The notes under the pieces: generated by a model
Databases searched by the model: none
Seen by the model: only the letters and a program-made list of their open reading frames with translations
Told to the model about the DNA's origin: nothing
Program-made: the position numbers and the translations under genes
DNA from: Oscillospiraceae bacterium NTUH-002-81
Lineage (GTDB): Bacteria > Bacillota > Clostridia > Lachnospirales > Lachnospiraceae
Direction of reading: 5' to 3'
NCBI GenBank assembly: GCA_032620915.1
Contig: CP136052.1
Location: 1,092,501 to 1,156,500, forward strand
DNA length: 64,000 nucleotides
Shown: piece by piece, positions 9,608 to 17,624 of the stretch
Position numbering within the stretch: position 1 is the stretch's first letter
How the letters are laid out: each line of letters opens with the position of its first letter

Positions 9608-10384
9608 ATGGAATTTGTAACATATGAACAGACCGGACACATTGCGGTTATGACGATCAACCGCCCGAAGGCACTGAATGCGCTGAATAAGCAGGTGCTG
9701 ACAGAGATCAACGAGGTTCTCGACCAGGTAGATGTGAATACCGTCAGATGCATGATCGTTACCGGTGCAGGAGAGAAATCCTTTGTTGCCGGTGCTGATA
9801 TCGGAGAGATGAGCGTACTGAACCGTGAAGAGGGCGTTGCCTGGGGCAAGTACGGCAATGATATCTTCCGGAAGCTGGAGACTTTGCCGGTTCCCACCAT
9901 TGCAGCCGTCAATGGCTTTGCACTGGGCGGCGGCTGTGAGATTTCCATGAGCTGTGATATCCGTATCTGTTCCGAGAATGCCGTATTCGGACAGCCGGAG
10001 GTTGGCCTGGGCATCACACCGGGATTTGGCGGAACTCAGAGACTGGCCCGTATCGTTGGCATGGGACGCGCAAAGGAGATCATCTACACCGCATCCAACA
10101 TCAAAGCTGATGAGGCATACCGGATCGGTCTGGTGAACAAGGTCGTACCGCAGGAAGAGCTGATGGCAGCCGCACAGAAGATGGCTTCCAAGATCGCTTC
10201 CAACGCACCGGTAGCCGTTCGCCTTTCCAAGAAAGCCATCAATGAGGGCCTGCAGGTGGATATGGACAAGGCTATCGTCATTGAGGAGCATGCTTTTGGT
10301 GACTGTTTCGCAACAGAGGACCAGAAGGAAGGCATGAGCGCATTTCTGGAGAAGAGAAAAGAAAAGAACTTCCAGAACAAATAA
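9608..10384 (+). CDS. crt: crotonase / 3-hydroxybutyryl-CoA dehydratase
   Basis: A 258-aa enoyl-CoA hydratase that converts 3-hydroxybutyryl-CoA to crotonyl-CoA. The oxyanion-hole and catalytic blocks AGEKSFVAGADIGEM (about residues 56-70), NGFALGGGCEISMSCD (about 101-116) and FGQPEVGLGITPGFGGTQRL (about 128-147, with the catalytic Glu) are all present. The start at MEFVTYEQ follows TAAGGAGGG by a normal distance. The in-frame extension upstream runs through the intercistronic hairpin and is rejected. It is the second gene of the operon. Confidence 0.96.
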   Translation: MEFVTYEQTGHIAVMTINRPKALNALNKQVLTEINEVLDQVDVNTVRCMIVTGAGEKSFVAGADIGEMSVLNREEGVAWGKYGNDIFRKLETLPVPTIAAVNGFALGGGCEISMSCDIRICSENAVFGQPEVGLGITPGFGGTQRLARIVGMGRAKEIIYTASNIKADEAYRIGLVNKVVPQEELMAAAQKMASKIASNAPVAVRLSKKAINEGLQVDMDKAIVIEEHAFGDCFATEDQKEGMSAFLEKRKEKNFQNK

Positions 10385-10413
10385 TTTTTTAAATAAATCA
10401 AGGAGGAATTACC

Positions 10414-11256
10414 ATGAAGGTAGGCGTTATTGGAGCAGGAACCATGGGTTCCGGAATCGCACAGGCATTTGTACAGTGCGAGGGCTATGAAGTAGCATTA
10501 TGCGATATCACAGAGGAGTTTGCTGCAGGCGGCAAGAAGAAGATCGAGGCTGCTCTTGGTAAGCTTGTAAAGAAAGGCAAGAAGACCCAGGAAGAGGTTG
10601 ACGCGATCCTTGCAAAGATCACCACAGGCCTGAAAGAGAACATCGCTGCTGACTGTGATCTCATCATCGAGGCTGCTGTTGAGAACATGGAGATCAAGAA
10701 GAAGACCTTCAAAGAGCTGGATGCTATCTGCAAACCGGAAGCCATCTTTGCTACCAACACTTCTTCTCTTTCCATCACAGAGATCGACAAGGGCATCGGC
10801 CGTCCGGTTATCGGCATGCACTTCTTCAATCCGGCACCGGTGATGAAGCTCATCGAGGTAATCCCGGGCATCAACACTCCGCAGGAGACCGTTGACAAGG
10901 TGATCGCTATCGCAAATGAGATCGGCAAGACCCCTGTTGAGGTAAAAGAGGGTGCTGGCTTCGTTGTAAACCGTATCCTGATCCCTCTGGTAAATGAGGG
11001 TGTTGGCATCTACGCTGACGGACTTGCTTCCGCAGAGGGTATTGATACCGCTATGAAGCTTGGCGCTAACCATCCCATGGGACCGCTGGAACTGGGCGAT
11101 CTGATTGGCCTGGATGTTTGCCTGGCAATCATGGAGGTTCTGTACTCCGAGACAGGCGATCCGAAGTACCGCCCTCATCCGCTGCTGAGAAAGATGGTTC
11201 GCGGCGGCCTGCTTGGAAGAAAGACCGGCAAGGGCTTCTACGACTACAGCAAATAA
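10414..11256 (+). CDS. hbd: 3-hydroxybutyryl-CoA dehydrogenase
   Basis: A 280-aa NAD(P)-dependent enzyme that reduces acetoacetyl-CoA to 3-hydroxybutyryl-CoA. The nucleotide-binding motif [15 protein letters not shown] is at residues 4-18. The active-site His is in [16 protein letters not shown], and the C-terminal domain carries [13 protein letters not shown] and [23 protein letters not shown] precedes the ATG. It lies 29 bp after crt and ends the first transcription unit; bcd has its own promoter. Confidence 0.97.
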   Translation: MKVGVIGAGTMGSGIAQAFVQCEGYEVALCDITEEFAAGGKKKIEAALGKLVKKGKKTQEEVDAILAKITTGLKENIAADCDLIIEAAVENMEIKKKTFKELDAICKPEAIFATNTSSLSITEIDKGIGRPVIGMHFFNPAPVMKLIEVIPGINTPQETVDKVIAIANEIGKTPVEVKEGAGFVVNRILIPLVNEGVGIYADGLASAEGIDTAMKLGANHPMGPLELGDLIGLDVCLAIMEVLYSETGDPKYRPHPLLRKMVRGGLLGRKTGKGFYDYSK

Positions 11257-11294
11257 GCAGTCGCTTTAATCGAATAAAACAACATATTTCGGGA

Positions 11295-11327
11295 TCCCGG
11301 CATGGTCGGTTTTTGGCTGTGCCGGGA
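11295..11327 (+). terminator. hairpin after hbd
   Basis: TCCCGGCA (11295-11302) pairs perfectly with TGCCGGGA (11320-11327). The T-rich tract is in the loop rather than after the stem, so termination strength is uncertain. Confidence 0.45.
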
Positions 11328-11430
11328 ACTTTGGGGTGAAAAAACAAAACATTTTACGACAATTTGCTGCAGGCAGTCTGTGAAAAAAAGAAAAAAGGCG
11401 TGTTTTTTAATCACATGGATTGTCAAAAGC

Positions 11431-11459
11431 TTGACAAAATTTGCAATTTCTACTATCAT
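11431..11459 (+). promoter_or_regulatory. sigma-70-type promoter of bcd-etfBA copy 1
   Basis: TTGACA (11431-11436) and TATCAT (11454-11459) are separated by 17 bp. They lie 67 bp before bcd. No -24/-12 element is seen in this gap, in contrast to the second copy. Confidence 0.75.
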
Positions 11460-11525
11460 GGTAATTAATCAGGCGATCAATTCAGATCATCCTGTTTAAC
11501 ATTTTTTAAAATGGAGGAGTAAAAA

Positions 11526-12665
11526 ATGGATTTCGTATTAAGCAAAGAGCACGAAATGGCGAGAACTCTGTTCAGAGATTTCGCACAGGCAGAAGTGAAA
11601 CCTCTGGCACAGGAGGTTGATGAAACTGAGCATTTCCCTTGGGATACCGTAAGAAAGATGCAGAAGCTTGGCTTCATGGGAATCCCGATGCCGAAGGAGT
11701 ACGGCGGACAGGGCTGCGACAGCCTGACATACGCAATGTGCGTAGAGGAGCTGTCCAAGGTTTGCGGAACGACAGGCGTAATCGTATCTGCACACACATC
11801 CCTCTGCTGCGAGCCTATCCGTAAATGGGGCACACCGGAGCAGAAAGAGAAATACCTGACACCTCTGGCAAGCGGCGAGAAGATCGGTGCATTCGGTCTT
11901 ACAGAGCCCGGCGCAGGAACAGATGCTTCCGGCCAGCAGACAAAGGCAGTACTTGACGGAGACCACTATGTACTGAACGGCTCCAAGATCTTCATCACCA
12001 ACGGTGGAGCAGCAGATACATATGTAGTGTTCGCAATGACAGATAAATCTCTGGGCAACCATGGAATCTCTGCATTTATCGTAGAGAAAGATTTCCCGGG
12101 CTTCTCCATTGGAACAAAAGAGAAGAAGATGGGTATCCGTGGATCGTCCACAACAGAGCTTATTTTCCAGGATTGTATCGTGCCGAAGGAGAACCTTCTC
12201 GGTAAAGAGGGACAGGGCTTCGTAGTAGCAATGACCACACTGGACGGCGGCCGTATCGGAATTGCCAGCCAGGCACTGGGACTTGCACAGGGAGCACTGG
12301 ACAATACCATCGCATACGTAAAAGAGAGAAAGCAGTTCGGACGTGCACTGGCTAAATTCCAGAACACCCAGTTCCAGCTTGCAGACATGCACACAAAGGT
12401 AGAGGCTGCAAGACTGCTGGTTTACAAGGCAGCAAGAGCAAAAGACACCCAGAAGAAATATTCCCTTGAAGCAGCAATGGCTAAACTGTACGCTGCAGAG
12501 GTAGCAATGGAAGTAACCACAAAGGCAGTACAGCTGCACGGTGGATATGGCTACACAAGAGAGTACGATGTAGAGAGAATGATGAGAGATGCGAAGATCA
12601 CCGAGATCTACGAGGGAACATCTGAAGTACAGCGTATGGTAATCAGCGGAAGCATTCTGAAATAA
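11526..12665 (+). CDS. bcd: butyryl-CoA dehydrogenase, copy 1
   Basis: A 379-aa short-chain acyl-CoA dehydrogenase that reduces crotonyl-CoA to butyryl-CoA with electrons delivered by EtfAB. The FAD and substrate blocks [17 protein letters not shown] (about 125-141) and [17 protein letters not shown] (about 153-169) are present, and the catalytic-base Glu is in [15 protein letters not shown] near the C-terminus. It differs from the second copy only in E for A in PEQKEKYL and V for I in [15 protein letters not shown] precedes the start. It is transcribed with etfB and etfA from its own promoter, just after thl-crt-hbd. Confidence 0.97.
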   Translation: MDFVLSKEHEMARTLFRDFAQAEVKPLAQEVDETEHFPWDTVRKMQKLGFMGIPMPKEYGGQGCDSLTYAMCVEELSKVCGTTGVIVSAHTSLCCEPIRKWGTPEQKEKYLTPLASGEKIGAFGLTEPGAGTDASGQQTKAVLDGDHYVLNGSKIFITNGGAADTYVVFAMTDKSLGNHGISAFIVEKDFPGFSIGTKEKKMGIRGSSTTELIFQDCIVPKENLLGKEGQGFVVAMTTLDGGRIGIASQALGLAQGALDNTIAYVKERKQFGRALAKFQNTQFQLADMHTKVEAARLLVYKAARAKDTQKKYSLEAAMAKLYAAEVAMEVTTKAVQLHGGYGYTREYDVERMMRDAKITEIYEGTSEVQRMVISGSILK

Positions 12666-12688
12666 TAGGTAAAAGGAGAATAAGTTCA

Positions 12689-13471
12689 ATGAAAGTAGTT
12701 GTTTGCATAAAGCAGGTACCCGACACAAAGGGCGGGGTTGAGTTTAATCCCGATGGAACACTTAACAGAGCAGCTATGCTTGCAATCATGAATCCGGATG
12801 ACAAAGCCGGCCTTGAGGCAGCACTGAGATTAAAAGACCAGTACGGCGCAGAGGTTACCGTAGTAACCATGGGACTTCCGAAGGCAGAGGATGTACTTCG
12901 TGAGGCACTGGCAATGGGCGCAGACAATGCGATCCTCGTAACAGACAGAGTACTGGGCGGAGCAGATACATGGGCAACTTCCCAGACACTGGCAGGAGCT
13001 ATCAGAAACCTGGACTACGATCTGATCATCACAGGCCGTCAGGCAATCGACGGAGATACCGCACAGGTAGGTCCGCAGCTTTCCGAGCACCTTGGAATCC
13101 CGGTAATTTCCTATACCCAGGAGCTGAAGGTAGAGGGAGACAGCGTAATCGTAAAGAGACAGTATGATGACAGATATCACATGCTGAAAGCAAAAATGCC
13201 GTGCCTGCTGACAGCACTGGCAGAGTTAAACGAGCCTCGTTATATGACACCGGGCGGAATCTTCGAAGCATGCGCAAAGGAGATCACTGTTTGGGGAAGA
13301 AAAGACCTGAAGGACGTAGAGGATTCCAACCTTGGACTGAAGGGATCCCCGACCCAGATCGCAAAAGCATCTGACAAAGTCAGAAAGGGCAAAGGCGAGA
13401 CAGTAAATCTTGATGTAGCAGAGTCTGTAGATTACATCATGAACAAGCTTCAGGAAAAGCATATTATCTAA
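12689..13471 (+). CDS. etfB: electron transfer flavoprotein beta subunit, copy 1
   Basis: A 260-aa EtfB. The N-terminal MKVVVCIKQVPDT and the motif ITGRQAIDGDTAQVGPQLSEHLGIP (about 111-135) are those of Bcd-associated EtfB in butyrate producers. There EtfAB binds two FADs and couples crotonyl-CoA reduction to ferredoxin reduction from NADH. The protein is identical to the second copy. It lies 23 bp after bcd. Confidence 0.96.
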   Translation: MKVVVCIKQVPDTKGGVEFNPDGTLNRAAMLAIMNPDDKAGLEAALRLKDQYGAEVTVVTMGLPKAEDVLREALAMGADNAILVTDRVLGGADTWATSQTLAGAIRNLDYDLIITGRQAIDGDTAQVGPQLSEHLGIPVISYTQELKVEGDSVIVKRQYDDRYHMLKAKMPCLLTALAELNEPRYMTPGGIFEACAKEITVWGRKDLKDVEDSNLGLKGSPTQIAKASDKVRKGKGETVNLDVAESVDYIMNKLQEKHII

Positions 13472-13491
13472 TTTAAAACGAGGTGAGAAAT

Positions 13492-14539
13492 ATGAATATC
13501 GAAGAATATAAGGGAGTATATGTGTTTGCCCAGCAGGTAGACGGAGTAGTAGGGGGCATCGCATTTGAGCTGGTCGGCGAGGCAAAGAAGCTTGCAAAAG
13601 ACCTGAATGAGGAAGTAACCGCAATTCTGATCGGTTCCGACATCAAGGGACAGGCAGATGAGCTTGGCGCATACGGCGCAGACAGAGTCATCGTAGTAGA
13701 TGATCCGGCACTGAAGGATTACCGTACAGAGCCTTATACACATGCAATGGCATCCGTGATCAAGAAATACAAACCTGAGATCGTGCTGATCGGTGCAACC
13801 GCAATCGGCCGTGACTTAGGTCCCCGTCTTGCTGCAAGAATCCACACCGGACTGACAGCAGACTGCACAAAGCTTGACATCGGCGATTTCCCGCTGAACC
13901 CGGTACCGGGCAAAGAGCAGAAGCACAACCAGCTGCTGATGACCCGTCCTGCATTCGGTGGAAACACCATCGCAACCATCGCTTGCCCGGATTTCCGTCC
14001 GCAGATGGCAACGGTTCGTCCTGGCGTTATGCAGAAGCTTCCGAAGGATCCTTCTCATAAGGCAATCGTAGAGGAGGTACAATCCTGGATTCGAGGAGAA
14101 CTCCAACTACGTAGAGATCCTCGAGATCGTAAAGGCAGTCAGCGATGTAGTAGATATCATGGACGCAAAGATCCTGGTATCCGGCGGCCGTGGCGTAGGA
14201 AGCCCGGAGAACTTTGCAATCCTGCAGGATCTGGCAGATGTGATCGGCGGAACCGTAAGCTGCTCCCGTGCAGTCGTAGATGCAGGCTGGAAGCCGAAGG
14301 ATCTGCAGGTAGGCCAGACAGGTAAGACTGTACGCCCGAACCTGTACTTTGCAATCGGTATTTCCGGAGCAATCCAGCACCTGGCTGGTATGGAAGAGTC
14401 TGACGTGATCATCGCGATCAACAAGGACGAGACCGCTCCGATCTTCGACGTAGCTGACTACGGCGTTGTAGGCGACCTGAACAAGATCGTTCCGCTGCTG
14501 ACAGAGAAGCTGAAAGAGTACATGGCTGCTAAGAACTAA
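13492..14539 (+). pseudogene. etfA: electron transfer flavoprotein alpha subunit, copy 1, +1 frameshift
   Basis: Identical at protein level to the intact second copy until codon 195. There GAGGAGGTAC (14071-14080) replaces GAAGAGTAC, adding one G and shifting the frame. The broken frame runs on to 14325 with unrelated sequence. The FAD domain continues in the other frame, where an internal ATG at 14159 would give 126 aa starting at [14 protein letters not shown]. Without the extra base the product is 348 aa. As written, copy 1 would make no full EtfA, so any Bcd1/EtfB1 activity would have to use EtfA from copy 2. A sequencing error or mis-assembly between the two near-identical copies is an alternative. 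Confidence 0.9.
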
Positions 14540-14564
14540 TTTGAGAAACACTTAAAAGATGGAG

Positions 14565-14592
14565 TGGGGCGTTCTTCTTTTAGGACGCCCCA
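14565..14592 (+). terminator. hairpin terminator after etfA copy 1
   Basis: TGGGGCGTTC (14565-14574) pairs with GGACGCCCCA (14583-14592). The T tail is short (TTACTAT), so termination may be partial and some readthrough into rpoN is possible. Confidence 0.6.
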
Positions 14593-14625
14593 TTACTATG
14601 CTAGTTGAGAAACGGGAGCATTTTG

Positions 14626-15993
14626 ATGGAAATTGGATATAGTACAGTACAGGAACAGTCGCAGATTATGTCGCAGAATCAGATACAGTCCCTGCAGATC
14701 CTGGCGATGGACAATATGGAACTGAACGAATATCTGCAGAATGAATATCTGGAAAATCCTTTGCTGGAGTATGTATCCGCTTCGGAGGCGGGACGTGAGG
14801 ACAGATCCGGCATGGAGTCTATGAGCGGTACAGGGGCAACCCGGGTATCGGATCATATTACTACAGAATCTTACAAAGCCTGGAATGAAGGTTCCAAGGA
14901 AAAAGAATATGATGTTGCTTCTGAAAACCCGTTGGAATTGAAATATTTTTTGCTGGATCAGATCAATCAGCTGAAATATACCGTGGCGGAAAATAAAGTC
15001 ATGGAATTTCTCATCGATTGCTTGGATCCCAGCGGTTTTTTTACCATGTCAACACAGGATGTCGCCCGGATGACAAAGACATCGGTGGAGACTGTCGAAA
15101 AGTGTCTGGATATCATGTCCAATCTGAAACCGGACGGTATCTTTGCACCTGATCTTGCCCATTGTCTCATTCACCAGCTGGAAGTGCTGGGGGAGGATGA
15201 TGAGTATATTCATGACATTATTCTGAATCACCTGGAAGATGTGGCGAATGGAAAGATCAGTTCTATTTCAAGAAAATTAAACCTGCCGACGACGCAGGTT
15301 CGCAAATATATTGCTGCGATCAAGCGGCTGAATCCCCGTCCGCTCATGGGCATTGTCCCGGGCAGAACGGAATATATCACGCCGGATATTGTTTTTTCCT
15401 ATAAAGATCAGCAGTGGAGCATTGAACTCAATGACAAATGGATGGGCGATTACAAGCTCAGTTCCTATTATATGAATCTGATGCAGACGGCCACGGATAA
15501 GGAGCTGCTGGAATATTTCCGCAGGAAGATGGAGAGCACCCGCTTTATTATCCGCAGTGTGGAGCAGCGCCGTATGACGATCCTTCGGATATCCCAGGCG
15601 ATCCTGGACTGGCAGATGGAATATTTTAACGGTCATGGACCGCTGAAACCGATGACGATGGCGGATATTGCAGAGAAGATTGACATGCATGTGTCTACGG
15701 TCAGCCGCGGCATCAAAGGAAAATATGTCCAGTGCCCCAGAGGAACGCTGAAGGTGAAGGATCTGTTCTCCGCCAGTGCCCTGCAGAGTCAGGACGGCGC
15801 CGAGACCCCGGATGTGGTCAAGACGAAGATCAAAGAGCTCATCGACAATGAGAATCATGAGAAGCCGTACAGCGATCAGGAGATCGCGGAGATCTTAAGT
15901 GCCAGAAATATCTGTATTTCCCGGCGGACAGTTGCCAAGTACCGCAAGGAAATGGGCATCAGTACGACCTATGAGAGAAAATACAGTGAATAA
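14626..15993 (+). CDS. rpoN: RNA polymerase sigma-54 factor
   Basis: A 455-aa sigma-54, the factor that recognises -24/-12 promoters and needs an AAA+ activator. The N-terminal region I is Gln/Leu-rich (QIMSQNQIQSLQILAMDNME), followed by an acidic linker. The core-binding region includes NPRPLMG and the activator-contact region. The DNA-binding domain carries a helix-turn-helix (MTMADIAEKIDMHVSTVSRGIKG, shown in two parts here: MTMADIAEKI then DMHVSTVSRGIKG). The C-terminal RpoN box reads SRRTVAKYRKEMGI. The start at MEIGYST is set by GGGAG 7 bp upstream. It lies between the butyrate operon and a module of sigma-54 promoters. Confidence 0.96.
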   Translation: MEIGYSTVQEQSQIMSQNQIQSLQILAMDNMELNEYLQNEYLENPLLEYVSASEAGREDRSGMESMSGTGATRVSDHITTESYKAWNEGSKEKEYDVASENPLELKYFLLDQINQLKYTVAENKVMEFLIDCLDPSGFFTMSTQDVARMTKTSVETVEKCLDIMSNLKPDGIFAPDLAHCLIHQLEVLGEDDEYIHDIILNHLEDVANGKISSISRKLNLPTTQVRKYIAAIKRLNPRPLMGIVPGRTEYITPDIVFSYKDQQWSIELNDKWMGDYKLSSYYMNLMQTATDKELLEYFRRKMESTRFIIRSVEQRRMTILRISQAILDWQMEYFNGHGPLKPMTMADIAEKIDMHVSTVSRGIKGKYVQCPRGTLKVKDLFSASALQSQDGAETPDVVKTKIKELIDNENHEKPYSDQEIAEILSARNICISRRTVAKYRKEMGISTTYERKYSE

Positions 15994-15998
15994 TCATT

Positions 15999-16044
15999 AA
16001 AAAAGAACCGACAGAGAATATTGCGTCTCTGTCGGTTCTTTTTT
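15999..16044. terminator. bidirectional terminator between rpoN and the GldA-like gene
   Basis: AAAAAAGAACCGACAGAGA (15999-16017) pairs perfectly with TCTCTGTCGGTTCTTTTTT (16026-16044) across an 8-nt loop. It serves both convergent genes. Confidence 0.95.
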
Positions 16045-16045
16045 G

Positions 16046-17137
16046 TTAAGCGCGGGCTCTTCCGATCTCGTCTACTTTATAGATAGCAGCCACTACGTCT
16101 TCTTCGGTTACAGGGAACGGAAGGTTCTTGGTGGACTGGGTTCTCACGCAGGCAGCTGCAGCAACAGCCTTGATCTCCTCGTCGATGACATTGGTGATGC
16201 CAAGGTCAGCAAGTTTGGTGGGAAGACCAATGGTCTTGCAGAAGTTGAATACCTGGTCGAACTCTTCGGCAGGTGCTTTCTCCAGAACAAGCTGGCAGAG
16301 GGTACCATAAGCAACCTTTTCACCATGGAGCATGCCATGTGCCTGGGGAACCTGTGCGAATCCATCGTTGATGGCGTGAGCTGCAGCCAGTCCGCCGCTC
16401 TCGAATCCAACACCGCTTAACAGGATGTCTGCCTCTGCGATATCCTCAACAGCTTCGGTAGCTTCTCCCTTCTTTACATCCTCAAATGCCTGTACACCGC
16501 TCTTCATCAGCAGATCAAAGCAAAGCTTTGCCATAGCGATGGCTGTGTTCGGGGCGGTGCCGCGGCAGTAGTTGCGGGCACCGGATGCCTTGCAGGCTCT
16601 TGCTTCAAAATAAGTAGAAAGAGCATCGCCCATGCCGGATACGAAGAGACGTACCGGGGAGCTTGCGATGATGGCGGTATCTACGATAACCACATCGGGA
16701 TTTCTCTTTCCATAGATAACTTTGCAGACCACACCCTGATCGTTGTATACAACGGAAAGGCCGCTGCACGGTGCATCGTTGGATGCGATGGTGGGAACAA
16801 CAATGACGGTCACATCCAGACGGACAGCAACTGCCTTACCGGTATCGATGGCTTTGCCGCCGCCCACAGCGATGACGCTGTTGCATTCTGCCTCTTTGCC
16901 GATCTTCATCAGACGGTCGATCTCTTCCAGAGAGCATTCGCCGCCGAAGGTCTCAAATACGCACTCATATCCGGCTTCTTCCAGAGAAGTCTTGATCTCT
17001 TCGCCGTGTTCTGCCTGGTTTCTCTTACTGATGATCACAAGGAATTTGGTGCCCATGTTTTTTACATGTGTTCCGATATTTTTCAGTTCTCCCGCAGCCT
17101 GGATGTATTTGCCAGGTGCCTTCATTACTTTTGCCAT
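16046..17137 (-). CDS. iron-type alcohol dehydrogenase, glycerol dehydrogenase (GldA) family
   Basis: A 363-aa metal- and NAD-dependent dehydrogenase. GGGKAIDTGKAVAV and VPTIASNDAPCSGLSVVY are GldA-type NAD/substrate blocks. The metal ligands fit Asp in GMGDALSTYFEA, His in AAHAINDGF and His in GMLHGEKVAYGTL. Sequence alone says glycerol dehydrogenase-like. Context says otherwise: it has its own -24/-12 promoter inside a 4-hydroxybutyrate gene cluster, which makes a 4-hydroxybutyrate or related hydroxy-acid dehydrogenase role plausible. That role is inference. The start at MAKVMKAPG follows GGCGGAG; longer extensions upstream run through the promoter. Confidence 0.85.
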   Translation of the reverse strand: MAKVMKAPGKYIQAAGELKNIGTHVKNMGTKFLVIISKRNQAEHGEEIKTSLEEAGYECVFETFGGECSLEEIDRLMKIGKEAECNSVIAVGGGKAIDTGKAVAVRLDVTVIVVPTIASNDAPCSGLSVVYNDQGVVCKVIYGKRNPDVVIVDTAIIASSPVRLFVSGMGDALSTYFEARACKASGARNYCRGTAPNTAIAMAKLCFDLLMKSGVQAFEDVKKGEATEAVEDIAEADILLSGVGFESGGLAAAHAINDGFAQVPQAHGMLHGEKVAYGTLCQLVLEKAPAEEFDQVFNFCKTIGLPTKLADLGITNVIDEEIKAVAAAACVRTQSTKNLPFPVTEEDVVAAIYKVDEIGRARA

Positions 17138-17224
17138 AAAATACTCCGCCTTTCTTTCTCTTGGATCGGATGGGATACCATCCACGGACTGCCTGTAAAA
17201 GGCTTTTCCTGTTATGATTAAATA

Positions 17225-17241
17225 GCAAAACATATGCCAAC
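17225..17241 (-). promoter_or_regulatory. sigma-54 promoter of the GldA-like dehydrogenase gene
   Basis: Read on the - strand: TTGGCATATGTTTTGCT. The GG and GC doublets are separated by exactly 10 bp, as required for -24/-12 elements, and the match to TTGGCAC-N5-TTGCT is one base short. It lies about 90 bp upstream of the start codon. Confidence 0.85.
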
Positions 17242-17288
17242 ATAAGAATATACCTGGGAAATAGTGGAAGTAAGGACAAAAATAATAG

Positions 17289-17302
17289 ATGCAAAATTGC
17301 AA
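17289..17302. promoter_or_regulatory. candidate activator site, TTGCA-N4-TGCAA type (one mismatch)
   Basis: ATGCAAAATTGCAA fits the dyad found beside the other sigma-54 promoters (left half ATGCA). It is 48 bp upstream of the GldA-like promoter. Confidence 0.5.
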
Positions 17303-17406
17303 CACAAATCAAAAATGCAACAAATGTGAACACGGGAAAAGAGCTGATAAAATAAAGGAAATCTATTGAAAAAATAAAAAAAGTATAAAAATCATAGAAA
17401 AACACG

Positions 17407-17420
17407 TTGCAGTTATGCAA
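17407..17420. promoter_or_regulatory. candidate activator site, perfect TTGCA-N4-TGCAA
   Basis: TTGCAGTTATGCAA lies in the 487-bp gap between two divergent sigma-54 units, 133 bp from the permease promoter and 165 bp from the dehydrogenase promoter, so it could serve both. The gap 17138-17624 holds no gene; it is AT-rich and regulatory. Confidence 0.65.
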
Positions 17421-17553
17421 CTGAAATGAAAACAGAAATTTCTGATTATAAACAAAAACTAAAACCCAGTTTATAAAGGCTTAAGAAATGGCGCGTTTGC
17501 GCATTTTTTAACAAATCGGAAAATTTTTGCAGAAAGTTGAGAAAATCTTTCGG

Positions 17554-17570
17554 TTGGCACCACCTTTGCT
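17554..17570 (+). promoter_or_regulatory. sigma-54 promoter of the permease gene
   Basis: TTGGCACCACCTTTGCT has consensus -24 and -12 blocks and exact GG-N10-GC spacing. The predicted start is near 17582, about 40 nt before the gene, which has AAGGAGG ahead of its ATG. Confidence 0.92.
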
Positions 17571-17624
17571 ATATATATAGATAGCAAAGCTCATAAACAA
17601 TAACTTATAAGGAGGAGAATATTT

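Larger units (their letters stand above)
11512..14541 (+). repeat. 3.0-kb segmental duplication, copy 1 (bcd-etfB-etfA)
   Basis: Near-identical to 25383-28411 at a constant offset of 13,871 bp until a one-base insertion near 14077. Similarity begins at the shared ribosome-site sequence ATGGAGGAGTAAAAAATGG and ends at the stop codon of etfA; flanks on both sides are unrelated. The proteins differ at only two Bcd residues. Nucleotide differences are few and mostly at third codon positions. Confidence 0.95.

Noticed and set aside
11538..12728. 396-aa cysteine- and leucine-rich frame opposite bcd (also at 25409-26599)
   Set aside because: It is the antisense shadow of bcd, arises from codon bias of the real gene, and lacks a ribosome site.
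14159..14539. Separate 126-aa gene encoding the EtfA FAD domain
   Set aside because: It is the 3' part of the frameshifted etfA copy 1; no ribosome site lies before its ATG and copy 2 shows the continuous gene.
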